Assembly (NCBI RefSeq): GCF_035998295.1
Contig: NZ_DASYHS010000175.1
Span: forward strand, 1-21,569
Direction: 5' to 3'
DNA length: 21,569 bases
DNA from: DASYHS01 sp035998295
GTDB lineage: Bacteria; Pseudomonadota; Alphaproteobacteria; Azospirillales; Azospirillaceae
The translations under genes were made by a program, and so were the position numbers. Positions 1 through 6,735 of this stretch are shown here, piece by piece (within the stretch, counting starts at the first letter, position 1; each line of letters opens with the position of its first letter). A model generated the notes under the pieces. It did no database searches, had not been told where the DNA came from, and saw only the letters and a program-made list of their open reading frames with translations.

Positions 1-108
1 CATGGACCCCGTCGCAGCCCAGCTCGGCCGCCAGGTCGGGGCGGTCGTTCATCAGGAAGGCGACGCCGCGTTCCTGGGCGACGGGGCGCAGGGCCTCGGT
101 CGCGCGGC
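1..108 (-). pseudogene. 5'-truncated second copy of thiE (fragment entering from the left edge)
   Basis: These 108 bases match 2692-2799, inside the intact thiE of this window, with two differences (positions 34 and 81). Similarity stops abruptly at 108. On the minus strand the fragment encodes the ThiE stretch TEALRPVAQERGVAFLMNDR and onward through the NDRPDL and GVHVG motif region. The gene's 3' half would lie left of the window; its 5' end is missing and replaced by the desaturase upstream region. It could be the edge of a tandem duplication or an assembly artefact. It is unlikely to make a functional ThiE, because the N-terminal strand and the QLRLKD motif are absent. Confidence 0.7.
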
Positions 109-201
109 ATCGCCTCCGGATGGGGTTCCGGGTCGAATGGCACGAAGAAGCCACGCTATCCGTTATCGGCAGGGACGAACCGGGAAAGTGCGTTGAAACC
201 G

Positions 202-1239
202 ATGGCAAGTGTGGATGAAGGGGCCCCGGCGGCCGGACGGACGGATCTCCGCGGCGAGGTGGCGCGGTTCCAATCCCCCACGCGGCGCAAAAGCCTGCTC
301 CAGATCGCGACCTCGTTCGGCGGCTTCTTCGCCACCTGCGGGGCGATGTACGCCCTGCTGGAGGTGTCCTGGTGGGTGGCGCTCGCGCTCGCGCCGCTGG
401 CCGCCGGCTTCCTGGTGCGCATCTTCATCATCCAGCACGACTGCGGGCATCTCGCGTTCTTCCGCTCGCGCCGCGCGAACGACGCCGTCGGGCTCCTGTG
501 CAGCCTTCTGACGCTGGCGCCTTACGCGTCCTGGCGCCGGCAGCACGCCGGCCATCACGGCATCTGGAACGACCTCGATCGTCGGCAGAGCGGCGCCGAC
601 ATCTATTCCTCCTGCCTCACCGTTGCCGAATACCGGGCGCTGAAGCCGGCCGAGCGCTGGTGCTACCGTACGACCCGGCATCCGCTCGTCGCCAACCTGG
701 TCCTGCCGCCGCTCGTCTTCCTGGTGCTCTACCGGTTTCCGTTCGACATGCCGCCGGAGTGGCGGCGCGAACGGCTTGCCGTCCTTTTGACCAATCTGGC
801 GCTGGTCGCCCTGATCGCCGCCGCCGGGCTGATCCTGGGCTTCGGTCGCGTCGCCCAGGTCCAGCTGCCGGTCATGGTTCTGGCCTCGATCGCCGGCGTC
901 TGGCTGTTTTCGGTCCAGCACCGCGCCGAGAACACGCGATGGCTGCGTCACGGCACGTGGAGCGCGACCGCCGCGGCCCTGGAGGGCTCGACCTGCCTGC
1001 GCCTGCCCGCGGTGCTGCAATGGTTCACCGGCAACATCGGCTTCCACCACGTGCATCACCTGAACCCGCGCGTGCCGAACTACCGGCTCCAGGAGTGCCA
1101 CGAGAGGATTGCGGCACTGCGCGAGGTGCCGACATTGTCCTTGCGCGAGGGGCTGCGGGCCTGGCGTTTCGCTCTGTGGGACGAGGAGCGCGGCCGGATG
1201 GCGACGTTCCGGGATGCGGCTCGCGAGGCGGGGCGGTAA
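202..1239 (+). CDS. membrane fatty acid desaturase (FA_desaturase family)
   Basis: The 345-aa product carries the three histidine boxes of the membrane di-iron desaturase/hydroxylase family: HDCGH (about residues 79-83), HAGHH (115-119) and HHVHH (282-286). Hydrophobic segments lie around residues 38-78, 163-182 and 193-236, so the boxes should face the cytoplasm. Such enzymes insert a cis double bond into acyl chains of membrane lipids using O2 and an electron donor; which position is oxidised cannot be read here. ATG at 202 is chosen over the in-frame TTG at 193; a GGGAAAG stretch at 182-188 could serve either. It stands alone: a thiE fragment lies upstream and small genes downstream on the same strand. 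A desaturase beside osmoadaptation genes fits membrane stress adaptation, but that is inference. Beta-carotene hydroxylase/ketolase relatives share the histidine boxes and are the main alternative. Confidence 0.9.
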   Translation: MASVDEGAPAAGRTDLRGEVARFQSPTRRKSLLQIATSFGGFFATCGAMYALLEVSWWVALALAPLAAGFLVRIFIIQHDCGHLAFFRSRRANDAVGLLCSLLTLAPYASWRRQHAGHHGIWNDLDRRQSGADIYSSCLTVAEYRALKPAERWCYRTTRHPLVANLVLPPLVFLVLYRFPFDMPPEWRRERLAVLLTNLALVALIAAAGLILGFGRVAQVQLPVMVLASIAGVWLFSVQHRAENTRWLRHGTWSATAAALEGSTCLRLPAVLQWFTGNIGFHHVHHLNPRVPNYRLQECHERIAALREVPTLSLREGLRAWRFALWDEERGRMATFRDAAREAGR

Positions 1240-1374
1240 GGCCGTTCGGCGGCCATTCCCGTCCCCAGCGTCCGGAACGGGCAGCCGGTTCTGGCCGCCG
1301 CGCCTATGGCTGCGGACGTAGTATTCGGTGAGGTTTTCTTTCGGGCACTTGTTTGATGCGCCAGGAGTACGCAT

Positions 1375-1500
1375 ATGAAGTCATTGAAAAAGTTTGGTCC
1401 CTGGTGTGAGGCAAAAAATAAATCTGCTGGCGGTGAGTTGGTCGATACTCCGCAGCAGGTGATCGAACGGTCCGGTACCCGACGACGAGAGGAGCAATGA
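1375..1500 (+). CDS. possible 41-aa small protein, translationally coupled to the next gene
   Basis: An ATG at 1375 is preceded by a good Shine-Dalgarno sequence (AGGAG at 1362-1366, seven bases before the start). It opens a 41-codon frame starting MKSLKKFGPWCEAKNKSAGG and ending at TGA 1498-1500. That stop overlaps the ATG at 1497 of the following gene in the classic ATGA arrangement. The peptide is basic at both ends with no membrane segment, and has one cysteine. The first third is visibly richer in A/T than its neighbours. I do not recognise it. It could be a real small protein or a leader that delivers ribosomes to the next gene; a chance frame is also possible, although the ribosome site plus the overlap argue against that. 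Confidence 0.5.
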   Translation: MKSLKKFGPWCEAKNKSAGGELVDTPQQVIERSGTRRREEQ

Positions 1501-1736
1501 CGATGCCTGGGATGACACCGCCTGTCGTGATTCCGGCCCTGGTGGCCGCTGGCGTCGCGCTCGCCGTGGTCGGCGGTGGTCCGCGGGAGGAACGCCAGGC
1601 GGCCGCAGGCATCCACTACCCGGTCACGCTCTATCTGCCCGAGGCGACCTACGACGCACTCGCGAAGGAGGGAAGGGGCATGCAGGGGATCCAGGATCGC
1701 GCGATGCGCCTCCTGGTCGAGGCGACCGGCAGGTAG
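1497..1736 (+). CDS. small membrane-anchored protein of unknown function, RHH-like tail
   Basis: The 79-aa frame begins with a hydrophobic stretch (VVIPALVAAGVALAVVGGG, about residues 10-28) that should be a single membrane anchor or signal anchor. It continues with a soluble tail containing YPVTLYLPEATYDALAKEG. A short strand followed by two helices is reminiscent of ribbon-helix-helix proteins, but this is only a resemblance. Two starts are possible. ATG 1497 overlaps the preceding stop, but its GGAG (1491-1494) is only two bases away. ATG 1503 lies eight bases from the same GGAG and is the better start, giving 77 aa. The pentapeptide-repeat gene follows after 55 bases on the same strand, so the three small frames may form one transcript. 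No function is assigned. Confidence 0.6.
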   Translation: MTMPGMTPPVVIPALVAAGVALAVVGGGPREERQAAAGIHYPVTLYLPEATYDALAKEGRGMQGIQDRAMRLLVEATGR

Positions 1737-1791
1737 CGGCCTGCCGGTGCCCAGCACCGCCGCGCCGGCCCGGCCGATATAGAGGACGAAG

Positions 1792-2262
1792 ATGCGCCTG
1801 ACGATTCTTGGGACCATGGCCTTTCTTGCCGTTGCATGCTCCGTGCCCGCATCGGCCCAGCCAGGGCAAAGCTGCGAGATACGCCCTCGCGTGGACTGCG
1901 CGGGAGGGGACCTGTCCGGTCAGGCTCTGACGGAAGCCGATCTGGCCGGTGCGGATCTGTCCAACGCGAACCTCGCCGGTGCCGACCTTCGGGGGGCCGA
2001 TTTCTACCATGCGAACCTCTCGGGCGCCGATCTCTCGAACGCGCGGCTGTCCGGCGCCAACCTGAGCCGCGCCAACCTGTCCGGCGCCGACCTGTCCGGC
2101 GCGGACCTTACCGACGCCCAGATCCGATCCGCGGACCTGAGCGGAGCGAACCTCTCGGGAGCCGACCTTGCGCGCGCCGAACTGACCTACAGCGGTTTCG
2201 ACGACGCCACCTGGACCGACGGGCGCAGCTGCGCGAAGGATTCGGTCGGCGAATGCCGCTGA
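1792..2262 (+). CDS. exported pentapeptide-repeat protein
   Basis: The 156-aa product starts with a signal peptide (MRLTILGTMAFLAVACSVPASA, cleavage near residue 22). From about residue 38 to 135 it is an almost unbroken run of A(D/N)LSG/A-type pentapeptides such as ADLSNANLAGADLRGADFYH, which fold into a right-handed quadrilateral beta helix. The ends carry cysteines (SCEIRPRVDC near the N-terminus; SCAKDSVGEC at the C-terminus) that could form disulfides capping the helix in the periplasm. A good ribosome site (GAGGACG) precedes ATG 1792. It ends 43 bases before the convergent end of thiE. Cytoplasmic relatives such as Qnr and MfpA mimic DNA and bind gyrase; an exported protein is unlikely to do so, and its partner is unknown. 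Confidence 0.88.
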   Translation: MRLTILGTMAFLAVACSVPASAQPGQSCEIRPRVDCAGGDLSGQALTEADLAGADLSNANLAGADLRGADFYHANLSGADLSNARLSGANLSRANLSGADLSGADLTDAQIRSADLSGANLSGADLARAELTYSGFDDATWTDGRSCAKDSVGECR

Positions 2263-2305
2263 CGCGTCACCGGCCGAAGGCAGGGAGGCGTCTCGCCGGC
2301 GCGGA

Positions 2306-2941
2306 TCAGGCCCCGGCTTCCTCGATCGCCCGCACGAAGGCCCGCACGCCGGCGTCCGGGCCCTCGGCGTGGTCCCACACCGCCGAAACGACGGCGAGGA
2401 AATCGGCGCCGGCCCGCACCAGCACGCCGCAGTTCTCCGGCGTGATGCCGCCGATCGCGACCGAGGGCACCTCCATCAGCTCCGACCACCACGCGATCAG
2501 CTCCGGCTCCGCGAGGAAGCCGGGGTTCTGCTTGGTCGGGCTGGGGAAGAAGGGGCCGAAGGCGACGTAGTCCGCCCCCGCCTCGGCGGCCGTCATCGCG
2601 AGGTGCCGGCTGTCGTTGCACGACACCCCGACGACGGCGTTCGCGCCGACGATGCGCCGGGCGTCGCGGTAGGGCGTGTCCTCCTGGCCGACATGGACCC
2701 CGTCGCAGCCCAGCTCGGCCGCCAAGTCGGGGCGGTCGTTCATCAGGAAGGCGACGCCGCGCTCCTGGGCGACGGGGCGCAGGGCCTCGGTCGCGCGGCG
2801 GATCGCGTCGTCGTCCGCATCCTTCAGCCGGAGCTGGACGCAGGCGACGTCGCCCCCGTCCAGCGCCCGGGCCAGGCTGTCGGCGAACGCCGCCGGCTCG
2901 AAGGCCGGCGGCGTCACGAGGTAGAGGCGGCAGTCGGCCAA
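2306..2941 (-). CDS. thiE: thiamine-phosphate synthase
   Basis: ThiE joins HMP pyrophosphate and thiazole phosphate to form thiamine phosphate in the cytoplasm. The 211-aa product has the family's TIM-barrel signatures in order: VQLRLKD, MNDRPDLA, CDGVHVGQED, VGVSCND, ADYVAFGPFFPSPTK, VAIGGITPEN and AVVSAVW. The start is most probably TTG at 2941, five bases after the aldolase stop (2947-2949) with GGGCAAGG just upstream; no ATG or GTG fits at this point. The tight spacing indicates co-transcription with the aldolase and probable translational coupling. A 108-base piece of this gene is repeated at the left edge of the window with two mismatches. The terminal SAVWDHAEGPDAGVRAF is typical of alphaproteobacterial ThiE. 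Confidence 0.93.
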   Translation of the reverse strand: MADCRLYLVTPPAFEPAAFADSLARALDGGDVACVQLRLKDADDDAIRRATEALRPVAQERGVAFLMNDRPDLAAELGCDGVHVGQEDTPYRDARRIVGANAVVGVSCNDSRHLAMTAAEAGADYVAFGPFFPSPTKQNPGFLAEPELIAWWSELMEVPSVAIGGITPENCGVLVRAGADFLAVVSAVWDHAEGPDAGVRAFVRAIEEAGA

Positions 2942-2946
2942 GATGC

Positions 2947-3876
2947 TTACGCCTTGCCCTGGTAGACCTTGACCAGCGTGTCGAGGAGCTGGAGCGCGTC
3001 CTCGCGCGGGCGCTGGAAGCTGTTGCGCCCGATGATCGAGCCGTTGCCGCCGCCGTCGCGGATCGCGCGGGCGTCCTCGACCACGGAATCGACGCCCTTG
3101 GCCGCCCCGCCCGAGAACACGACGATGCGCCGCCCGTTGAAGGAGGCCTCCATCACGTGGCGCACGCGGTCCGCCAGCGTCGAGATCGGGATCTCCTTCT
3201 GCTGGTAGACCTTCTTCGCCTCGCCGTTCTCGAGATGGTCGGTCGGCAGCTTCACCTTGATGATGTGGGCGCCGAGCAGGGCCGCCATGTGCGCCGCATA
3301 GGCGATGATGTCGACCGCCAGCTCGCCTTCCTTGGACAGGCTGCCGCCGCGCGGGTAGGACCAGATCACCGTCGCGAGGCCGTATTCCTTCGCCTCCTCG
3401 CTCAGGTCCCGGATCTCCTCGTACTGCTCGTACATCGCGTCGGAGGACGGGTAGATCGTGAAGCCGATCGCCGAGCAGCCGAGCCGGATCGCGTCGCGGA
3501 CATTGGCGGTGACGGCCTGGTCCGCGCCTTCCTTGGTGCGCGACAGGCTGTTCGCGCTGTTCATCTTCAAGATGGTCGGGATCTGGCCCGCGGTCACGTC
3601 GGCCGCCGCCTCCATCATGCCGAGCGGGGCGGCATAGGCGTTGAGGCCGGCGTCGACGACGAGCTGCGGGTGGTATTTCGGGTCGTAGCCGGCGGGGTTC
3701 GCGGCGAAGCTGCGCGCCGGCCCGTGCTCGAAGCCCTGGTCGACCGGCAGGATGATCATCTTGCCCGTGCCGCCCAGGCGTCCTTCCATCAGTATCCGGG
3801 CCAGGTTGGCCTTCGTGCCGGGGTTGTCGCTCTCGTAGTTGGAGAGGATCTCCTTGACGCGGCGAGTCAGCTTCAT
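2947..3876 (-). CDS. class I (DhnA-type) fructose-bisphosphate aldolase
   Basis: This enzyme interconverts fructose-1,6-bisphosphate with dihydroxyacetone phosphate and glyceraldehyde-3-phosphate by a Schiff-base mechanism. The 309-aa product shows the DhnA/FbaB family's ILPVDQGFEHGP (residues 43-53), the candidate Schiff-base lysine region HIIKVKLP (Lys207 or Lys209), and the phosphate-binding VVFSGGAAKG (252-261) and GNGSIIGRNSFQR (277-289). ATG 3876 is chosen because AAGGGA lies just upstream; a longer frame to 3921 has no such support. It lies between an unknown gene (41-base gap) and thiE (5-base gap) on the same strand. In many alphaproteobacteria this set continues from tkt, gap and pgk; here those genes are 8 kb away or missing from the window. 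Confidence 0.93.
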   Translation of the reverse strand: MKLTRRVKEILSNYESDNPGTKANLARILMEGRLGGTGKMIILPVDQGFEHGPARSFAANPAGYDPKYHPQLVVDAGLNAYAAPLGMMEAAADVTAGQIPTILKMNSANSLSRTKEGADQAVTANVRDAIRLGCSAIGFTIYPSSDAMYEQYEEIRDLSEEAKEYGLATVIWSYPRGGSLSKEGELAVDIIAYAAHMAALLGAHIIKVKLPTDHLENGEAKKVYQQKEIPISTLADRVRHVMEASFNGRRIVVFSGGAAKGVDSVVEDARAIRDGGGNGSIIGRNSFQRPREDALQLLDTLVKVYQGKA

Positions 3877-3917
3877 GGTTCCCTTTTCCCGTTCTGCATG
3901 GTGCGGAAATGGCGCCC

Positions 3918-4433
3918 TCAATAGCCCGTAATGTCCCGGTTTGCAATGTCGGGCGGCCGAACTTCCGTACTACCCAGCAGCCATTCGCGGCACGCCCGGA
4001 CGGCATCGCTCCGCCCTTCGGGCCCCGAGGCGGTCCCGGACGCGCCTCCGGAGGCGATCTCGGAGGCGATCTCGAAGGCGCTCTCGACCGGCGGATGTAT
4101 CCGCGCACCCAGCGCTGCGGCGATGCCGGCGACGCGCCCGACGACGTCCGGCGGCCCGTCGAGGGCGACGTCGCCGACCCCCTCGCGCAGCGCGGCGAGG
4201 GCGGCACCCGGGCTGTCGGCGCAGTCCAGCACCGCGGTCACGCTCAGCCCGGGGAACTCCGCGCGCAGCCGCTCGACCAGTGCCCGGAACCAGCCGGCGC
4301 CGGCATAGCGCCCGGCTCCGCGGCCGCTGACGATCAGCAGGGGCATGCCGAGTGCCGCCGCCGCCGCCGCCGCGGCGCGGGCCTCGTCGAGGGCGTGGAC
4401 GCGGATCGCCCGGTCGGTCCTGATCTCGCTCAT
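3918..4433 (-). CDS. conserved protein of unknown function upstream of the aldolase
   Basis: The 171-aa frame begins MSEIRTDRAIRVHALDEARA and alternates short hydrophobic strands with helices (GMPLLIVSGRGAG, LSVTAVLDCADSPGAALAAL, GVGDVALDGPPDVVGRVAGIA), suggesting a small alpha/beta fold. Similar unannotated proteins occur next to the class I aldolase in related alphaproteobacteria, from memory. A low-complexity stretch of repeated EIAS/GGAS/GTAS at about residues 118-140 sits before the C-terminal part. It ends 41 bases before the aldolase start, so it is probably the first gene of the aldolase-thiE transcript. No catalytic motif is recognised, and the role is unknown. Confidence 0.72.
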   Translation of the reverse strand: MSEIRTDRAIRVHALDEARAAAAAAAALGMPLLIVSGRGAGRYAGAGWFRALVERLRAEFPGLSVTAVLDCADSPGAALAALREGVGDVALDGPPDVVGRVAGIAAALGARIHPPVESAFEIASEIASGGASGTASGPEGRSDAVRACREWLLGSTEVRPPDIANRDITGY

Positions 4434-4598
4434 GGCGCGGACGGCGGGGATGCGGTTCGAGGGGGCTTGGTGCGCACCGGCGCATAATGGCGTCCGGGGC
4501 GGCCGAGATTAAGCGGAATCTCCCTGGTCCCGCGGGCGTCCGGGCTTGACCGCCCGCGGCGGGTCGGCTTACGTGCGTCCTCCCACGAAGGCGCGACG

Positions 4599-5519
4599 AT
4601 GCCCGATCCCGACAGTTCCTCCCGACCGTTCTCCTGGCGCCGCCTCTACGACGCGCCGTGGCTGCTGTTCTTCATGGCCCCGCTGTTCTGGTCGGGCAAC
4701 TTCGTGCTCGGCCGGGCGGTGGCCGGGGAGATCCCGCCGGTCGGGCTCGCCTTCTGGCGCTGGACCGTCGGCTGCCTGATCGTGCTGCCCTTCGCCTGGC
4801 CGCATCTGCGCCGCGACCTGCGCGAGTTCGTGCGCCGGTGGCCGACGGTGCTGGTGCTGTCCGCGGCGGGCATCGCGGGGTTCAACACCTTCGTCTATAT
4901 CGGCCTCCAGGACACCACCGCGCTGAACGCGGTGATGATGCAGTCGACGATGCCGATCGCGATCGTTGCCGCCAGCTTCCTGCTGTTCGGCGAGCGGGTC
5001 GGCCCGCTGCAGGGGCTGGGCATCCTGGTCTCGCTCTCGGGGGTCGGGGTGATCGTCGCGCGCGGCGACTGGGGCACGCTGGCCGGGCTCGCCTTCAACC
5101 GCGGCGACCTGTGGATACTGGCGGCGGTGGTCAGCTACGCGCTCTACACGGCGCTGCTGCGCCGCCGGCCCGTGGTCCATCCGCTCAGCCTGCTGGCGGG
5201 GACCTTCGGGCTCGGGGCCGTGATGCTGCTGCCGCTCCTGGCCTGGGAGATGGCGTCGGGCCGGGTCATGCCGGCGACGCCGGCGGCGTTCGGCGCCGTC
5301 GCCTATGTCGCGGTGTTCCCGTCCGTCCTCGCCTATTTCTGCTTCAACCGCACGGTCGAGCTGATCGGCGCCAACCGGACCGGCCTGTCGGTCCACCTGA
5401 TGCCGGTCTTCGGCACCTTGATGGCGATCGCCTTCCTGGGCGAGAGCCTGCGCTGGTACCACGGCGCCGGCGTCGCGCTGATCGCGGCCGGGATCGTGCT
5501 GGCCGGCCGGCGCCGCTGA
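4599..5519 (+). CDS. EamA-family (DMT superfamily) membrane transporter
   Basis: The 306-aa product has about ten hydrophobic segments arranged as two EamA repeats. The first covers residues about 22-150 (FFMAPLFWSGNFVLGRAVAG, then ALNAVMMQSTMPIAIVAASF). The second covers about 165-303 and includes NRTVELIGANRTGLSVHLMP and FGTLMAIAFLGESL. These are signatures of drug/metabolite exporters such as RhaT, YdcZ or PecM relatives in the inner membrane. The substrate cannot be inferred. ATG 4599 is preceded by GAAGG. It is divergent from the aldolase cluster (165-base shared upstream region) and followed by an unrelated exported protein after a 187-base gap, so it is probably transcribed alone. Confidence 0.9.
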   Translation: MPDPDSSSRPFSWRRLYDAPWLLFFMAPLFWSGNFVLGRAVAGEIPPVGLAFWRWTVGCLIVLPFAWPHLRRDLREFVRRWPTVLVLSAAGIAGFNTFVYIGLQDTTALNAVMMQSTMPIAIVAASFLLFGERVGPLQGLGILVSLSGVGVIVARGDWGTLAGLAFNRGDLWILAAVVSYALYTALLRRRPVVHPLSLLAGTFGLGAVMLLPLLAWEMASGRVMPATPAAFGAVAYVAVFPSVLAYFCFNRTVELIGANRTGLSVHLMPVFGTLMAIAFLGESLRWYHGAGVALIAAGIVLAGRRR

Positions 5520-5586
5520 TGTCCCCCATCCCTCGGCGCAGGCTTCGGCTCGAGGGCGGGTTGGCCGGGCCGGTCGGACCGCACCA

Positions 5587-5616
5587 CGATCCGCCCGCCG
5601 CCCGGCGTGCGGATCG
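5587..5616. terminator. hairpin downstream of the EamA transporter gene
   Basis: CGATCCGC (5587-5594) pairs perfectly with GCGGATCG (5609-5616) around a 14-base loop, 68 bases after the transporter stop. There is no T-run on either side, so intrinsic termination is doubtful. It may be a transcript-end hairpin or chance in GC-rich DNA. Confidence 0.25.
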
Positions 5617-5706
5617 GCAGGCTTGAAAGGCCCGGCGCGGCGCCCTCGGAACGAAACGGCGCGCCCCGGTATTGAGGCTGGAAGAACTCCTCCTCACGAG
5701 GGCCGC

Positions 5707-6147
5707 ATGCGCACCATCTCCCGATCCTGCCTCGTCCTCCTCGCAGCATTGCACGCGCTGCCCGCCGCGGCCCAGGGCACCGGCGACATCGCGTCGGCCG
5801 CCGGCAGCGCCGTCGACGCGCTCGCGTCCAGCGCCGTCGACGCGCTCGCGTCCAGCGCCAAGGACAAGCTCCTGGTCAAGGACATGCTGGGCGCCGAGGT
5901 GAAGGGGCCGGACGGCAAGACGATCGGCACCGTGGAGAACCTCGTCGTGCTTCCGGGCGGGCGGGTCGTCGCGGCGATCGTCGCCACCGACGCCAAGGAC
6001 ACCGGGCGCATCCCGGTGCCGTTCTCGGCCGTGAAGATCGCCCGGGCCGGCGGCAAGCTCGGCTTCGAGCTGCCGGTCGGCCTGTCCGAGCTGAAGGGCA
6101 TGAAGGAAGTGCAGGCGCTGGCGGGGGCCGTGCCCGGCCTCGACTAG
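5707..6147 (+). CDS. exported PRC-barrel domain protein
   Basis: The 146-aa product has a signal peptide (MRTISRSCLVLLAALHALPAAA, cleavage near residue 22). A helical linker contains two exact SAVDALAS copies. A PRC-barrel-like beta domain follows from about residue 57: LLVKDMLGAEVKGPDGKTIG, VENLVVLPGGRVVAAIVATD and IPVPFSAVKI. PRC barrels occur in photosynthetic reaction centre H subunits, RimM and many small envelope stress proteins; this one should be periplasmic. ATG 5707 follows GAGGG (5698-5702); the longer frame to 5623 would bury the signal peptide. The linker repeat is a perfect 24-base tandem duplication in the DNA. Role unknown, possibly ligand or protein binding in the envelope. 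Confidence 0.82.
   Translation: MRTISRSCLVLLAALHALPAAAQGTGDIASAAGSAVDALASSAVDALASSAKDKLLVKDMLGAEVKGPDGKTIGTVENLVVLPGGRVVAAIVATDAKDTGRIPVPFSAVKIARAGGKLGFELPVGLSELKGMKEVQALAGAVPGLD
5806..5853 (+). repeat. perfect 24-bp tandem duplication inside the PRC-barrel gene
   Basis: Two identical 24-base units (5806-5829 and 5830-5853) start AGCGCCGTCGACGCGCTCGC, followed by a partial AGCGCC. The duplication is in frame and adds one SAVDALAS unit to the linker behind the signal peptide. Being exact at the DNA level it is probably recent, so copy number could vary between strains. Confidence 0.9.
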
Positions 6148-6179
6148 GCGGCTGCGGGCACGGCCCCGGCCGCGCCTGC

Positions 6180-6443
6180 CTACTTTCCACGTCCCATGGC
6201 GGCGCGTTCGCGCAGGCAGGCGCCGGCGACCGCGGAGCGCCGGCGCGCCTCGGCGATGACGTCGTGCGCCGGACGCGGCGCGGGCAGGTCGTTGCCGGCC
6301 GCGACCCAGCGGTACAGCGCCCTCTGCGCCTCGTGGAGCGCGTCGTCGACCGTCGGCGCGCGCACGGTGCAGGCCGGCAGTCCGATGATCTCCACCTGGT
6401 AGGCGTCGGCGACCCGGCAAACGATCGTTATGTATCCATCCAT
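6180..6443 (-). CDS. orphan HicB-like small protein
   Basis: The 87-aa product has the layout of the HicB antitoxin N-terminal domain: a strand (ITIVCRVADAYQVEIIGLP), the conserved G/A-C turn (LPACTVRAPTVDDALHEA) and a helix ending LYRWVAAGNDLPAPRP, matching the usual GxxxPxP segment. After that only a short basic helix follows, with no recognisable ribbon-helix-helix or HTH DNA-binding domain. No HicA-like partner (60-70 aa with a catalytic histidine) is visible on either side. It starts at ATG 6443 beside the AT-rich pocket upstream of the ectoine operon. It may be an orphan antitoxin fold used for another purpose. The HicB assignment is by pattern only. Confidence 0.6.
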   Translation of the reverse strand: MDGYITIVCRVADAYQVEIIGLPACTVRAPTVDDALHEAQRALYRWVAAGNDLPAPRPAHDVIAEARRRSAVAGACLRERAAMGRGK

Positions 6444-6482
6444 GACGGAAAAAAGATCCTCCCTTTGCTTGTCGCGTCTGAA

Positions 6483-6521
6483 GCCGGGCGGCAGACGGGG
6501 CGAGGCACGCCCGGCGTTTTT
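6483..6521 (+). terminator. Rho-independent terminator-like hairpin
   Basis: GCCGGGCG (6483-6490) pairs perfectly with CGCCCGGC (6508-6515) around a 17-base loop, followed by GTTTTT (6516-6521). The T-run is on the plus strand. The nearest plus-strand gene upstream is the PRC-barrel gene, ending 336 bases earlier across the oppositely oriented hicB-like gene. It may stop read-through into the ectoine region or belong to an unseen short transcript. Confidence 0.6.
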
Positions 6522-6549
6522 CTGCGTGATTTATTCGGAGGGGTATCCG

Positions 6550-6578
6550 ATGTGCATTCCCGAGTAGATCATGCACAT
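6550..6578. promoter_or_regulatory. operator-like inverted repeat ATGTGCAT-N13-ATGCACAT
   Basis: Two perfectly complementary 8-base arms (6550-6557 and 6571-6578) are spaced 21 bases centre to centre, two turns of the DNA helix. That is typical for a dimeric regulator. It lies about 107 bases upstream of the hicB-like start and about 340 bases upstream of ectA. The regulator is unknown. Confidence 0.45.
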
Positions 6579-6735
6579 TGAAACGGCTGTGGCAATCGAA
6601 AAATGCATCCAAGTTCAAATTGTAGTGTATTGAAGTATAGATCCTGTGTTGATTTGAGAAATACATCGAGATTAAATGGGTAGAGAAATCGATAGTGATT
6701 TTAATTTGTCTGGTGCCGGCAGGTGGCGTTCAGGG

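Noticed and set aside
163..1374. 403-aa minus-strand open frame opposite the desaturase
   Set aside because: It is Arg/Gly/Gln-rich antisense of a gene with intact histidine boxes; an antisense artefact of high GC.
2306..4207. 633-aa minus-strand frame spanning thiE and the aldolase
   Set aside because: Only its last 211 residues are ThiE; the rest is the aldolase gene read in the wrong frame, so it is not a fusion protein.
4434..4598. Riboswitch (for example TPP) upstream of the aldolase-thiE cluster
   Set aside because: thiE is the third gene of the cluster, and I found no TPP-box pattern (CUGAGA...ACCUGAUC-like) in this region.
6538..6568. Five-codon leader peptide (GGAGGGG then MCIPE stop) upstream of ectA
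   Set aside because: The ribosome site is good, but it is far from ectA, no alternative hairpins link it to the operon, and five codons can arise by chance.
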